14,634 nt of DNA, from NCBI GenBank assembly GCA_051648405.1, contig JBOFFC010000141.1, positions 1-14,634 of the forward strand, in the 5' to 3' direction. This document shows positions 8,901 to 14,601 of the stretch, in pieces (position 1 is the first letter of the stretch; every line of letters starts with the position of its first letter). The translations under genes were made by a program, and so were the position numbers. The notes beneath the pieces are model-generated. The model was not told the DNA's origin. It worked only from the letters and a program-made list of their open reading frames with translations, and did not search any database. The DNA comes from JBOFFC01 sp051648405 (lineage in GTDB: Bacteria; Planctomycetota; Planctomycetia; Pirellulales; Lacipirellulaceae).

Positions 8901-10670
8901 GCTCCAAGCGATCGAGCGCGACCACGGGTCGATCGCGACGATCATCCCGCCCCCCGTCGGACAGAGCACAAGCCCCGAGCCCTGCGACACGGTCGGGGCG
9001 GCGCCGAGCACGCGGAGCCGCGCGTTCTCGGCGACCCCCCGTTCGAGACTCGCCAGTGTTTGCCGCCAGACTACGGCGCCCGACTCCGCGTCGATTTCGA
9101 GCAACGTGATCTGCTGCTGGACCTCGGCGAGGCTCCACAGGCGTCCCTCGAACGGGGTCGGCGCTCCGAGGAAGTAGGCCCCCTCCACGGGCGAGCCGGG
9201 TTCGCCTCCGTCGAGTCGCCAGGCGAGCTTCCCCTGGGTCGCGATGGCGTACGCTTCGAGCGCGTTGACCCACCTGCCGGAGGGCGTCTCGCCGAACATC
9301 CCGCGTTGGGGGTTCCAGCGAACCGTCACCAACTCCCCGTCGATCGACGAGCGATCGACGACGAACGCGCGATGGCCGTCTGTTGTGATGCTCCCGTGAA
9401 CACGGTCGAGCCACGCGCCGCTGGCGAGCGGGTCGTCGAGCGTCGGGCCCCCCGACTCGTTCCATTCGGGGAGCGACGCCCCCTCGCGCGGGGCGTCGCG
9501 TCGCGTGGTCCGCCACAGGCGCTTGCCCGACGCGGCGTCGATCGCGACAAGGCCTTGCGCCGTGGGAGTCACGAGCGTCCCCTCGACGGCGACGAGCCCC
9601 GCTGCCGAGACGCGCGGCGGGTTGTTCGAGAGCGTCGCGTGCGCGTCGATCCGGTCGAGCCGACGGGCCGCCGCGCGATCGTCGAGCAGCTCGCACCGCC
9701 ACGTGCGCCACGCGACCGGCGCCCCCGCGGGGGCTTCCGCCTTGCGATCGAAGTCTCCCCCGCTTCCGAGCCACGCCGCGGGCCTCCGGCTGGACCACCA
9801 GCGAGTCGCGCCGCTTGCGGTCGGCGTCGGGGGGGCGTCGATCGGAGCGACGCGCTGCGCGTTCTGCTCGACGAGCGCGGAGAGGCGCGGTCCGAGACGC
9901 TCGCGCTGGTCGGGACCGACGTCGGATTTCGCGCGAGCGCCGATCGCGGCCGCGGCCGCGTAGTGGCCGCGCTCGGCTTCGAGCTCGGCCCACGCCAGCC
10001 AAGCCGGCGCGCCGAGCTGCGACGGCGGGAACCGCGCCGCGAGCCGCGCGAGCGTCGCGCCGTCTCGCCGCGCGGCGGCGTCGGCCGTCAGGCGCTGGGC
10101 CTCGAGCTCGAACAGCAGCCGGTAGGCGTTCTGCTGCGCGGGGGTCAGCCGATCGATCAGCTCGCGTGCGGTGTGGCGGAGGCTGCGGGAGTCGGTGTCG
10201 GCGCTGTCTTCGTCGGCCGCCAAGGCGCGGTCAACCAGCGGCAGGGCGTCGCTGGGGCGCCCCTCGTCGAGCAGTTGCCGCGCGACGTCGAGGGCGCGTT
10301 GCTTGTCCCGATCGGCGGGGAGGCGCGACCCGTAGTACAGCTCGCTTTCGGCCGCCGGGTTGGGCGTTTCAGGCGCGGCGGGGGCCGATTGGGAGGGCGA
10401 AGGGGCGAAAATCCCGAGAAAAATCGCGGCCGCCAGGCCGGCGCCGGAACGGCCGGTGAGGTAAGTTTCGCGGCCTGGGGAACGCGTGCCGACGGACCCG
10501 AGACGGTCGGACTCAGGTCGCGATTTGACGGCGCTAAAGCCTTGTCGCAAAACGAGTTGCGGCAAGGAGTCCAGCCTCGCGCGAGGCCTCCGGCCGAGTG
10601 CGAACGACGGTCCCCCGGGGCCATCGGCGCCGGGGCTGGGGGGGCTCGAAACCACGGTTTTTCTCGGCAT
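6000..10670 (-). CDS. Giant exported PQQ-propeller protein
   Basis: The frame encodes 1556 residues. A helical region with repeat-like character (about 120-270, DVARQLLDEGRPSDALPLVD) is followed by a first set of PQQ-type beta-propeller blades, recognised by the repeated 'D-x-x-[ST]-G-x-x-x-W' pattern: AIDAASGKRLW near 380, EIDAESGAVVW near 524, AIDPWSRSIAW near 578 and SLSDGSMRW near 690. A second helical segment lies at about 780-990. A second propeller set follows (DPLTGAELW near 1197, DVATGDERW near 1285, ALDARTGASLW near 1405, VLDAVTGRTLY near 1460). The hydrophobic core GAGLAAAIFLGIFAP at about 76-90 with SQSA after it looks like a signal peptide, which puts the product outside the cytoplasm. 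The first 70 residues are then unusual, and the true start may be later: in-frame TTG codons lie at residues 36 and 41, with no ATG closer. It is probably a scaffold or sensor. No enzyme residues are identified, and PQQ binding itself is not implied. Confidence 0.85.
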   Translation of the reverse strand: MPRKTVVSSPPSPGADGPGGPSFALGRRPRARLDSLPQLVLRQGFSAVKSRPESDRLGSVGTRSPGRETYLTGRSGAGLAAAIFLGIFAPSPSQSAPAAPETPNPAAESELYYGSRLPADRDKQRALDVARQLLDEGRPSDALPLVDRALAADEDSADTDSRSLRHTARELIDRLTPAQQNAYRLLFELEAQRLTADAAARRDGATLARLAARFPPSQLGAPAWLAWAELEAERGHYAAAAAIGARAKSDVGPDQRERLGPRLSALVEQNAQRVAPIDAPPTPTASGATRWWSSRRPAAWLGSGGDFDRKAEAPAGAPVAWRTWRCELLDDRAAARRLDRIDAHATLSNNPPRVSAAGLVAVEGTLVTPTAQGLVAIDAASGKRLWRTTRRDAPREGASLPEWNESGGPTLDDPLASGAWLDRVHGSITTDGHRAFVVDRSSIDGELVTVRWNPQRGMFGETPSGRWVNALEAYAIATQGKLAWRLDGGEPGSPVEGAYFLGAPTPFEGRLWSLAEVQQQITLLEIDAESGAVVWRQTLASLERGVAENARLRVLGAAPTVSQGSGLVLCPTGGGMIVAIDPWSRSIAWSARIGVEAEDLRGVEGRGWASVVGADTPLDGGRGWREARVLVDGGVAVVATPESPRLWRLDVQTGAASGEAVLPDGVLLVAARHGVAVVVESAGLSAWSLSDGSMRWRVEFPPGVAPTGEGLLLAADDADQARYVTPLQDGRLSVVRLRDNSSQVLKLLPDPLDEPLRLGTAAFHRGALVFRSPVGLERYDLTPAGDAPPSPVARVLAALARGDSSEGSRLAAEADEPRLQQAADLERARELDASSDTIARFERQASGREVRTLAAALRFRAAVAAGDAPEIVKLAAVLGEANRSIRVRGTDNVSAARWVAGQVARIEDPRVAGRVAELALERAQSANTTAELAALGEAFATLEAGSVALARLADRAAARGEGATADRLKWIASRRTPEAPLDGDSVGAAEVRPSGPGIGRWQVATSTAVQSVVEPTRDRVPQWQRQRIDLAGVEGEALAGVRVSDPSPGTPVAWRMRSDQSDSREVVGASDVGERVFAAPLPTIIDPRRSDPAVGRPSDWHWGPLLVLRVGEHVRAYACDRQTDGEPLWTTEERGTSEAAPIALEEGVESSSEAESPAAPTFASTLASTLGSGDHVVGVGPFGVVIAGQEGLACHDPLTGAELWRRATPPPFTRAIVAGDRLYVAPDVGAPAVGAADEAGGAALSLIDGASLGQWTAPEGVWLSAASRHVLASERGDNAILRVVDVATGDERWRGATPASSALVRFAGRGDADSGLAVTFDARRRVTLVDVRRGAERFSVALPPPLSAERGDAASGKSAPPSVACRVDGDRLYVTVGRFDEAAHRAAGYRAIDAPLVTGEVHALDARTGASLWPHPVELDAQGWLDLPLSPAPVLAFASLRTQTGVGGDESFNRLVVLDAVTGRTLYRNDLLPTPITGGQAVWAQSELLGRSGTMQRVTLRLGTARVTLESTGAPRPPRPPSIARVEAPAPPAGGDLMGVGRDLGKLFEQMIVPSR

Positions 10671-10687
10671 CGGCGCGATTTTCCCGC

Positions 10688-10717
10688 TTGTTCGGCGTGC
10701 CTGGGCTTCGCTTTAAT
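10688..10717 (+). promoter_or_regulatory. Candidate promoter of the HU-like gene
   Basis: TTGTTC (10688-10693) and TTTAAT (10712-10717) are 18 bases apart. The -10 element matches the sigma-70 consensus at 5 of 6 positions and stands out in this GC-rich sequence. Transcription would begin near 10724, leaving an untranslated leader of about 110 bases before the HU-like ATG. The region is divergent from the PQQ-propeller gene, whose upstream ATG at 10670 lies only 17 bases from the -35 element. Confidence 0.5.
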
Positions 10718-10816
10718 CACCCCCACGCTAGCCGAGACGACACAGCTATCGCAACTTTCCGATTCGCTCGGGGCCGTTCCCCGACGAATCCCAACGCTAC
10801 GACTCTTTCCGCTACC

Positions 10817-10821
10817 GGAGG
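10817..10821 (+). promoter_or_regulatory. Ribosome binding site of the HU-like gene
   Basis: GGAGG lies 10 bases before the ATG at 10832. It settles the start: the same frame stays open upstream to 10598, but that extension crosses the predicted promoter and resembles no HU protein. Confidence 0.75.
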
Positions 10822-10831
10822 ATCCAACCCC

Positions 10832-11155
10832 ATGGCGAAGGCCGCCCCGAAGCCCCCTACCAAGACCGAAATCTACGCCAGCATCGCCGAGGCCACGGGC
10901 CTGACGCGCAAGCAGGTCGGTGAAGTGTTCGACGCGCTCGACGAGCAGATCAACAAGGCGTTGATCGGCCGTGGCGCCCCGAAGATGTTCGCCATGCCGG
11001 GCCTGTGCAAGATCACGTTGCAGCACAAGCCGGCGACCAAAGAGCGTAAGGGGATCAACCCCTTCACGAAGGAAGAGACGGTCTTCAAGGCCAAGCCGGC
11101 CAAGAACGTCGTCAAGATCCGCCCGCTCAAGAAGCTCAAGGACATGGTGGGCTGA
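10832..11155 (+). CDS. HU-like DNA-binding protein
   Basis: The 107-residue basic protein has the HU/IHF layout. A helical dimerisation part comes first (TKTEIYASIAEATGLTRKQV, then VFDALDEQINKAL, residues 11-44). Next is the short beta segment APKMFAMPGLCKITLQHKP, where standard HU has a GFGTF-type turn. The DNA-binding arm follows, with an NP motif in KGINPFTKEETVFKAKP (73-89), and the tail is KIRPLKKLKDMV. Normal HU is about 90 residues; the extra length is mostly the lysine- and proline-rich start MAKAAPKPPTK, which resembles planctomycete HU variants. It should bind DNA without strong sequence preference as a dimer and shape the nucleoid. The gene stands alone, with its own promoter, a GGAGG site and a strong terminator, which fits a highly expressed single-gene unit. 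Codon choice (AAG, ATC, GGC) is consistent with high expression. Confidence 0.88.
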   Translation: MAKAAPKPPTKTEIYASIAEATGLTRKQVGEVFDALDEQINKALIGRGAPKMFAMPGLCKITLQHKPATKERKGINPFTKEETVFKAKPAKNVVKIRPLKKLKDMVG

Positions 11156-11190
11156 ACCACCGTGTCGTGAGCCCGACAGGCGCACGAGAG

Positions 11191-11220
11191 AAGGCGGGCC
11201 AGCACTGGCCCGCCTTTTTT
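11191..11220 (+). terminator. Intrinsic terminator after the HU-like gene
   Basis: A perfect stem (AAGGCGGGCCA at 11191-11201, TGGCCCGCCTT at 11206-11216) with a four-base loop is followed by a run of six T (11215-11220). It sits 35 bases after the HU-like stop codon. The hairpin is GC-rich and the T-tract is clear, so this is the best-supported regulatory element in the window. Confidence 0.92.
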
Positions 11221-11303
11221 CGTTGGCTTCGCTCGGATCGCGACCTGTGTTCGCGCGAGCGAGTCGTCGCGGCAGAAATCCCCCTCCCGGTGCGCGGGGA
11301 GGC

Positions 11304-11353
11304 CCCTTACCAGCGAAGCGGGGGGGAGCCCTTACCAGCGAAGCGGGGGGGAG
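11304..11353. repeat. Exact 25-bp tandem duplication
   Basis: Two identical, directly adjacent 25-base copies (11304-11328 and 11329-11353) each begin CCCTTACCAGCGAAGC and end in a run of seven G followed by AG. There are only two copies and no spacer, so this is not a CRISPR array. The G-runs could favour slippage or G-quadruplex formation. Confidence 0.9.
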
Positions 11354-11391
11354 GGGGTTGTGAAGCGGGTACCCGGGTCGCCCCCTCCCCC
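11347..11391. repeat. Inverted repeat with G-rich and C-rich arms
   Basis: The 11-base arms GGGGGAGGGGG (11347-11357) and CCCCCTCCCCC (11381-11391) are perfect complements. They enclose 23 bases that include the self-complementary CGGGTACCCG (11366-11375). The arms could form a very stable hairpin just upstream of trmL. No T-tract follows, so it is not a standard terminator. It overlaps the end of the tandem duplication and looks like a REP-like intergenic element. Confidence 0.75.
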
Positions 11392-11458
11392 TACAGCGGG
11401 TGGGGGATACTAGACACCGCCCAATGCGTTGCTTCGATCCACACGCCGAGCGTTCGAC

Positions 11459-11971
11459 ATGCCCCCCGATACGCCGCTGCTCCACGTCGTGCTGTACCAG
11501 CCGGAGATCCCCTACAACACGGGGAGCGTCGGGCGGACGTGCGTCGCGCTGGGGGCCAAGCTGTGGCTCGTGCGGCCGCTGGGGTTCCACGTGGACGACC
11601 GACAGCTCCGACGCGCGGGGCTCGACTATTGGCAGCACCTCGCCTGGGAGGTCGTCGATGACTGGCGGCAGCTCCGCGAGCGGCTGCCGACCGACCGGCT
11701 GTGGTGCTTCACCAAACGCGGCGACCGCGACTACCTGGACGCCGATTTCCGCGTCGGCGACGCGCTGGTCTTCGGCCGCGAATCGACGGGGCTCCCCGAC
11801 GACGTGCTGGCGAGCGTCCCCGGCCGGCGCCTGCGGATCGAGACCCGGCCCGAGGTCCGCAGCCTAAACCTCTCGAACAGCGTCGCCGTCGCCGGGTTCG
11901 AGGCCCGCCGGCAACTGCGAGGGATCGCCGACGCGGCCGGCGTGGACGGGCCCCCCCACGGCGTCCCGTGA
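11459..11971 (+). CDS. trmL: tRNA (cytidine/uridine-34-2'-O)-methyltransferase TrmL
   Basis: TrmL is a SPOUT-class enzyme that methylates the 2'-hydroxyl of the wobble nucleotide in certain leucine tRNAs, using S-adenosylmethionine. The 170-residue product closely follows the family. It has VVLYQPEIPYNTGSVGRTC near the start, PLGFHVDDRQLRRAGLDY (40-57), the cofactor loop DALVFGRESTGLP (101-113), and VRSLNLSNSVAVAGFEARRQL (133-153), which belongs to the SPOUT trefoil knot. E. coli TrmL is 157 residues; here a short tail is added after residue 155. I chose the ATG at 11459; the in-frame TTG at 11429 adds ten residues without homology. The Shine-Dalgarno sequence is weak. It lies 104 bases before murB on the same strand, so co-transcription is possible. 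It should act in the cytoplasm as a homodimer. Confidence 0.95.
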   Translation: MPPDTPLLHVVLYQPEIPYNTGSVGRTCVALGAKLWLVRPLGFHVDDRQLRRAGLDYWQHLAWEVVDDWRQLRERLPTDRLWCFTKRGDRDYLDADFRVGDALVFGRESTGLPDDVLASVPGRRLRIETRPEVRSLNLSNSVAVAGFEARRQLRGIADAAGVDGPPHGVP

Positions 11972-12075
11972 CCGGTTCGCGATTTCTGCCACCCTCCGCC
12001 GCCTTCCCTAACCGCGCCGGTTCGCCTTGAATAGCGGCTGCCCAACCTCGCTCCCGCCTGTCGCCACGACCCGCC

Positions 12076-12954
12076 ATGCCGCTGGAAACCGGACTCGAGT
12101 CGATCCTCACCCCGGCGGCGCCGCTGGCGGACCGCACGTGGTTCCGCGTGGGCGGAGCGGCCGAATGGCTCGCCCGGCCGACGACGCACGACGAGCTCGC
12201 GACGGTGGTCGCGCGCTGTCGCGAGTCGGAGACCCCGGTCCGCGTGCTGGGGGGGGGATCAAACGTCCTGGTGCGCGACGAGGGGGTCCGGGGCGTGGTG
12301 CTGGTGCTCGACGCGCCGGCTTTCACGTCGGTCGCCGTCGAGGGCTCGCGGCTGCGGGTCGGCGGCGGCGCTTCGCTGGCCACGACCATCAACGAGTCGG
12401 TCCGCGCGGGGCTGGCGGGGCTCGACCCGCTGGTCGGAGTCCCCGGTTGCCTCGGCGCCGCGCTGCACAACAACGCTGGGAGCCGCGGCGGCGACATCGG
12501 CCAGTGGGCCGTCGAGGCGACCGTCCTAACGCGTTCGGGGGACCGCCTCACCCGCAAGCGCGACGAGCTGGTCTTCGCCTACCGCGAGTCGAGCCTCGAC
12601 GAGCTGGTGATCCTTGAGGCGGTATTCCAGCTCGAGCCGACCGACCCTGCCGAGCTGACCAAGCGGATGCAGAAGCAGTGGATCGTCAGCAAGGTCGGCC
12701 AGCCGATGGCCCACCAGCGCACCGGGCAAGTGTTCCGCAACCCGCGCGGCATGAGCGCCGGCATGCTGATCGACCAGGCGGGCCTGAAGGGCGCCAGCGT
12801 TGGAGGTGCCGAGGTGAGCCAGAAGCACGCCAACTTTCTCGTCGCCTCGGACGCCGCGACGAGCGACGACATCCTGCGGCTGATCGACACCGTGCGCGAC
12901 CGCGTGGCCGACCGCATGGGGGTTGAACTGGAGCTGTCGCTCGAGATTTGGTAG
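12076..12954 (+). CDS. murB: MurB-like UDP-N-acetylenolpyruvoylglucosamine reductase, with altered catalytic positions
   Basis: MurB is an FAD flavoenzyme that uses NADPH to reduce UDP-GlcNAc-enolpyruvate to UDP-MurNAc, a cytoplasmic step of peptidoglycan synthesis. The 292-residue protein shows the FAD-binding motifs TWFRVGG (21-27), VLGGGSNVLVRD (57-68) and VGVPGCLGAALHNNAG (120-135), the FAYRESS motif with the expected Tyr169-Arg170, and the C-terminal AGMLIDQAGLKG (228-239) and HANFLV. The length suits the short (type II) form. Two active-site positions are odd. The family motif G-S-x-F-[KR]-N-P is GQVFRNP here, putting Gln218 in place of the catalytic Ser. The C-terminal L-E-x-E-[VI] motif reads LELSLEIW, putting Ser288 where the catalytic Glu is expected. 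It may be a divergent enzyme or have reduced activity. It is followed 48 bases later by an FtsQ-like gene, as in dcw clusters. Confidence 0.9.
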   Translation: MPLETGLESILTPAAPLADRTWFRVGGAAEWLARPTTHDELATVVARCRESETPVRVLGGGSNVLVRDEGVRGVVLVLDAPAFTSVAVEGSRLRVGGGASLATTINESVRAGLAGLDPLVGVPGCLGAALHNNAGSRGGDIGQWAVEATVLTRSGDRLTRKRDELVFAYRESSLDELVILEAVFQLEPTDPAELTKRMQKQWIVSKVGQPMAHQRTGQVFRNPRGMSAGMLIDQAGLKGASVGGAEVSQKHANFLVASDAATSDDILRLIDTVRDRVADRMGVELELSLEIW

Positions 12955-12989
12955 TCCTCGCGGCCTCCGATCTCGGTCCGTACCGCTTC

Positions 12990-12994
12990 AAGGA
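12990..12994 (+). promoter_or_regulatory. Ribosome binding site of the ftsQ-like gene
   Basis: AAGGA lies 8 bases before the ATG at 13003. It supports that start and independent translation within a murB-ftsQ transcript. Confidence 0.65.
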
Positions 12995-13002
12995 CGAAGC
13001 CC

Positions 13003-13989
13003 ATGGGCAAGGCGCCCGCAGCGCGGCGTGAACCTGCGCCCCGAACCCCCGCGCCCGACGCGGGCCCTTGGCTGGCCCGTTCGCTGCGCGGCCGCGGCCC
13101 GCTGCTCGGTTCGCTAGGGCTGCTCGTCGGCTTGGGGCTCGCGAGCGCAACCGTTTGGCGGATCGCCGAGCCGTCGATCCGCGACGAGGCGCAGTACCGC
13201 GTCACCCCATCGAGTGTCACGCTGTCCCCCCCCCCGCCGTGGGTGCGCAGCGACGTGCGGGCCGAGGCGATGCAGAACGCGGGGTTGCTCGGCGCCGACC
13301 CCAACTCAACGCTGTCGATCCTCGACGGGCCCGATCGGCTGGAGAAGCGGCTCTCGACCGCCCTGGGGTTCCACCCCTGGGTCCGGTCGGTCGGGGCGAT
13401 CCGTAAGGCGCCCCCGAACCTCGTGAGCGTCGAGGTCGAGTACCGTCGCCCGCTGGCCGCGGTGACGACCGGCGGGCCGCTGCTTCCGATCGACGTCGAT
13501 GGGGTGCTGCTGCCGGCCCGCGACCTGACGCCCGAGGAACTGAGCTGGCTCCCGCGGATCGACGCCCGGCCGTCTGCCGCCGACGTGACGAGTCCCCAGC
13601 CACGCGTTGGCGAGCGGTGGGCCGACCCGCGGCTGATCGGCGCCGTCGCGCTCGTCGCTTCGATCGGCGCCGAGTGGAATCGACTTTGCCTCCTCGAAGT
13701 GATTCCCGCCAGCACGCCCGAGGTGCGCGGCGACCAGCGGTACTGCACGTTCGAGTTGCGGACTACCGGCAACACGCGGATCGGGTGGGGCGCCGCCCCC
13801 GGATTCGCCCCGCCCGACGAGTCGCCGTTCGCCGAGAAGCTCGCGCGGCTGCGGGCCTACATCGCCGCGAACGGGCCGCTCGACACGACCGCCAGCCCCG
13901 AGTGGATCGACGTCCGCAACGGCCTCACGACGCGCCCGCGGATGGTCCGCCGCGACACGGGGGACGGAGCGGCGGAAGTCGTCAAGTAG
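13003..13989 (+). CDS. ftsQ: FtsQ/DivIB-like cell-division membrane protein
   Basis: The 328-residue protein has a basic, proline-rich cytoplasmic start (1-32), one membrane helix (about 33-54) and a large exported part, the topology of FtsQ. Residues of about 67-150 fit a POTRA domain ending in the typical LGFHPWVRSVGAIRKAPPNLVSVEVEYRRPLAA. This is followed by LPIDVDGVLLP, the start of the FtsQ beta domain, where the family has a similar 'D-x-x-G-x-x-x' turn. FtsQ links FtsB/FtsL to the septal synthases FtsW/FtsI in ordinary bacteria. The assignment rests on topology, the POTRA pattern and position after murB, the classical neighbour. It is longer than E. coli FtsQ (276 residues), with an extended C-terminal part ending in DGAAEVVK. 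No ftsA or ftsZ follows: the next gene is convergent and begins 18 bases after this stop codon. Confidence 0.78.
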   Translation: MGKAPAARREPAPRTPAPDAGPWLARSLRGRGPLLGSLGLLVGLGLASATVWRIAEPSIRDEAQYRVTPSSVTLSPPPPWVRSDVRAEAMQNAGLLGADPNSTLSILDGPDRLEKRLSTALGFHPWVRSVGAIRKAPPNLVSVEVEYRRPLAAVTTGGPLLPIDVDGVLLPARDLTPEELSWLPRIDARPSAADVTSPQPRVGERWADPRLIGAVALVASIGAEWNRLCLLEVIPASTPEVRGDQRYCTFELRTTGNTRIGWGAAPGFAPPDESPFAEKLARLRAYIAANGPLDTTASPEWIDVRNGLTTRPRMVRRDTGDGAAEVVK

Positions 13990-14007
13990 CCTCGTCGGGA
14001 CCCACGG

Positions 14008-14601
14008 TCACGCGGGGGGCGTTTCCTTCGCGAGCGCGCTGACGGCTCGGAACGCGGGGTGCGTCGCGTCGGCGACCCACTCGAAGAGCGCCGCTTCGGT
14101 TGTCGTCACAACAACCCCCAGCGACTCCAGGCGCCGCAGCGCAACGCGGTGGTCGTGCTCGGAGCGCGACGCGACGGCGTCGGCGACGACCTGCGGCTCG
14201 AATCCCTCGGCGAGCAGGTCGATCGCCGTCTGCGCGACGCAGACGTGCGTCTCGAAGCCCACGAGCACGACGTGCCGCACGCCCCCCTCGCGCCACGCAT
14301 CGAACAGCCTTTCACACGCCGCGGCGCTGAAGGCGGTCTTGGCGATCGGCGCCGGCAGACGCTCGGCGAGGGCCGGGTCGGTCGGCCCGAGCTTGTCGGG
14401 GGACTGCTCGGTGACAGCGAGCGCGACGCCCGTCGCCCGAGCCCCGTCGATCAATCGCCGGCAATTCCACAGCACCCGCGACGCCTCGGGCTGCGCCGCA
14501 ACGAGCCGTGGCTGCACGTCGATCACCAGCAGCGCGGCCTCTGCGGCGTTCATCAGCAGCGGGCTACGCCGCGGCGAGTCGGAACGAGTCTGGTGGTCCA
14601 C
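14008..14601 (-). CDS. Isochorismatase-family cysteine hydrolase
   Basis: The 197-residue protein has the cysteine-hydrolase fold. The presumed triad is Asp28 in LLVIDVQ, Lys88 in IAKTAFS and Cys121 in GFETHVCVAQTA, the last also holding the conserved cis-peptide region. VVADAVASRSEHDHRVALRRLE and TTEAALFEW match the nicotinamidase/YcaC-type subgroup without a known substrate. It is most likely a cytoplasmic amidase or other small-molecule hydrolase. I chose the GTG at 14601-14599. An ATG at 14553 would begin at MNAAEAALL and also leave the domain intact, but the RRSPLL residues before it resemble the N-terminus of planctomycete relatives. No clear Shine-Dalgarno sequence is visible for either. 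The gene converges on ftsQ with 18 bases between the stop codons, so the two transcripts probably overlap. Nothing nearby points to its substrate. Confidence 0.9.
   Translation of the reverse strand: MDHQTRSDSPRRSPLLMNAAEAALLVIDVQPRLVAAQPEASRVLWNCRRLIDGARATGVALAVTEQSPDKLGPTDPALAERLPAPIAKTAFSAAACERLFDAWREGGVRHVVLVGFETHVCVAQTAIDLLAEGFEPQVVADAVASRSEHDHRVALRRLESLGVVVTTTEAALFEWVADATHPAFRAVSALAKETPPA

Larger units (their letters stand above)
11221..11458. other. Non-coding segment between the HU-like gene and trmL
   Basis: No convincing gene is present between the terminator and the trmL ATG. The segment contains a short inverted repeat (CCTCCC near 11283, GGGAGG near 11297), a tandem duplication and a G/C-rich hairpin, described separately. 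A possible -10 element GATACT (11406-11411) precedes trmL, but no -35 partner is visible. The strand composition switches between G-runs and C-runs, unlike the neighbouring coding sequence, and resembles a dispersed intergenic repeat. Confidence 0.6.

Noticed and set aside
6000..10670. BamB outer-membrane assembly factor or PQQ-dependent dehydrogenase
   Set aside because: The protein is several times longer than BamB, has helical inserts, and shows no dehydrogenase active-site motifs; only the propeller fold is shared.
10598..10831. N-terminal extension of the HU-like frame
   Set aside because: The residues do not resemble HU, the stretch overlaps the TTGTTC/TTTAAT promoter, and GGAGG precedes the ATG at 10832.
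8379..10904. Plus-strand open frame of 841 codons opposite the PQQ-propeller gene
   Set aside because: The translation is arginine- and proline-rich with no domain, while the minus strand has clear propeller repeats; this is a typical GC-bias shadow.
11304..11353. Possible CRISPR repeats
   Set aside because: There are just two directly abutting copies with no spacers and no cas genes nearby.
10157..11638. Minus-strand frame of 493 codons across the HU-like gene and terminator
   Set aside because: It crosses a promoter, an HU-like gene with a good ribosome site, an intrinsic terminator and the start of trmL.
12579..13775. Minus-strand frame of 398 codons opposite murB and ftsQ
   Set aside because: It is serine/arginine-rich, spans the murB-ftsQ boundary and has no family resemblance.
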